A stretch of DNA of 12,737 nucleotides from Nitrospiraceae bacterium (GTDB lineage Bacteria > Nitrospirota > Nitrospiria > Nitrospirales > Nitrospiraceae), in NCBI GenBank assembly GCA_011391455.1, contig JAABQN010000038.1, positions 1 to 12,737 on the forward strand, given 5' to 3'. Below are positions 12,503 to 12,737 of the stretch, one piece after another. The position numbers and the translations under genes were made by a program. Below the pieces are notes generated by a model. The model was not told the DNA's origin. It made no database searches and saw only the letters and a list, made by a program, of their open reading frames with translations. Positions within the stretch are counted from its first letter, which is position 1. Every line of letters starts with the position of its first letter.

Positions 12503-12737
12503 ATGCCCTTGGAAGACGATTTCTGCGACATCATCAAGAAGGCGCGAATAGGTCAGGGACTTTCGGTCGGCGATGTCGCCCGGATTGCCCAGCGGGAATA
12601 TCACAGCACTGGAGCGGGGCGTTTGCCCGCCAGATCGTACTGAGGTTCAGGTTCTGGCTGAGGCATTAGGACTTCGTCCTGGCCCATTAGAGCAGATCGC
12701 GAATGAGAAGTGGGAACCGTCCGCGCAACCGCCTCTG
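12503..12737 (+). pseudogene. frameshifted XRE-type gene, cut by the window edge
   Basis: From the ATG at 12503 the first frame reads MPLEDDFCDIIKKARIGQGL, then SVGDVARIA, the first half of an XRE helix-turn-helix. It then turns to unrelated residues and stops at 12641-12643. A second frame takes over: GLPSGNITALERG, then PPDRTEVQVLAEALGLRPGP, open to the window end at 12737. Together they give an uninterrupted XRE domain. The junction holds a single GGATTGCC (12582-12589); two tandem copies there would restore VARIAGLPSGN exactly, so an eight-base loss explains the break. The protein continues beyond the window, and a further C-terminal domain is possible but unseen. Whether the break is real or an assembly artefact cannot be decided here. 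Confidence 0.75.

Overview
The window reads as a chromosomal segment of a GC-rich Gram-negative bacterium, most likely Nitrospira or a close relative in the Nitrospirota. That assignment rests on remembered gene content and dispersed repeat families (long inverted repeats such as the one starting GGCAGGATGCTGAAAA, and heptamer arrays), not on a database search. No rRNA, tRNA, CRISPR array or intact insertion sequence was found.

Layout. Positions 1-1320 are accessory and partly decayed: no firm gene up to 338, a frameshifted antitoxin-like gene (339-556, minus), and an intact HigB/RelE-type toxin plus XRE antitoxin operon (1278 to 665, minus) with a visible promoter and an operator overlapping its -10 box. 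From 1391 to 2530 there is a small secreted protein with a terminator (minus), a 76-residue acidic-tailed protein (plus), and two copies, one partial, of a dispersed inverted repeat. Then come hemL (minus; tetrapyrrole synthesis), a 58-residue Cys/His protein (plus), a YidB/DUF937 protein (minus), and a minus-strand operon for a secreted barnase-type RNase and its barstar-type inhibitor.

The right half is a tightly packed plus-strand operon: pyruvate kinase, a secreted NTF2-like hypothetical protein, a phosphoglycolate-phosphatase-type HAD hydrolase, and two M16 peptidase-family proteins. One M16 protein keeps the zinc site; the other, a predicted lipoprotein, lacks it, so they probably form a heterodimer at the cell envelope. 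Several adjacent genes overlap by 1-4 bases, suggesting translational coupling. A 100-bp near-palindrome follows the operon, then a GYD-domain protein with a strong ribosome binding site, and at the right edge an XRE-type gene whose frameshift is explained by loss of one copy of an 8-bp tandem repeat.

The most interesting points are: the barnase/barstar pair with reciprocal Asp/Glu substitutions in the inhibitor; the split active-site M16 pair; heptamer arrays inside both peptidase signal-sequence regions, where copy-number change would shift the frame; promoters placed so that the toxin and hemL mRNAs would be nearly leaderless; and the 8-bp repeat collapse at the right edge.
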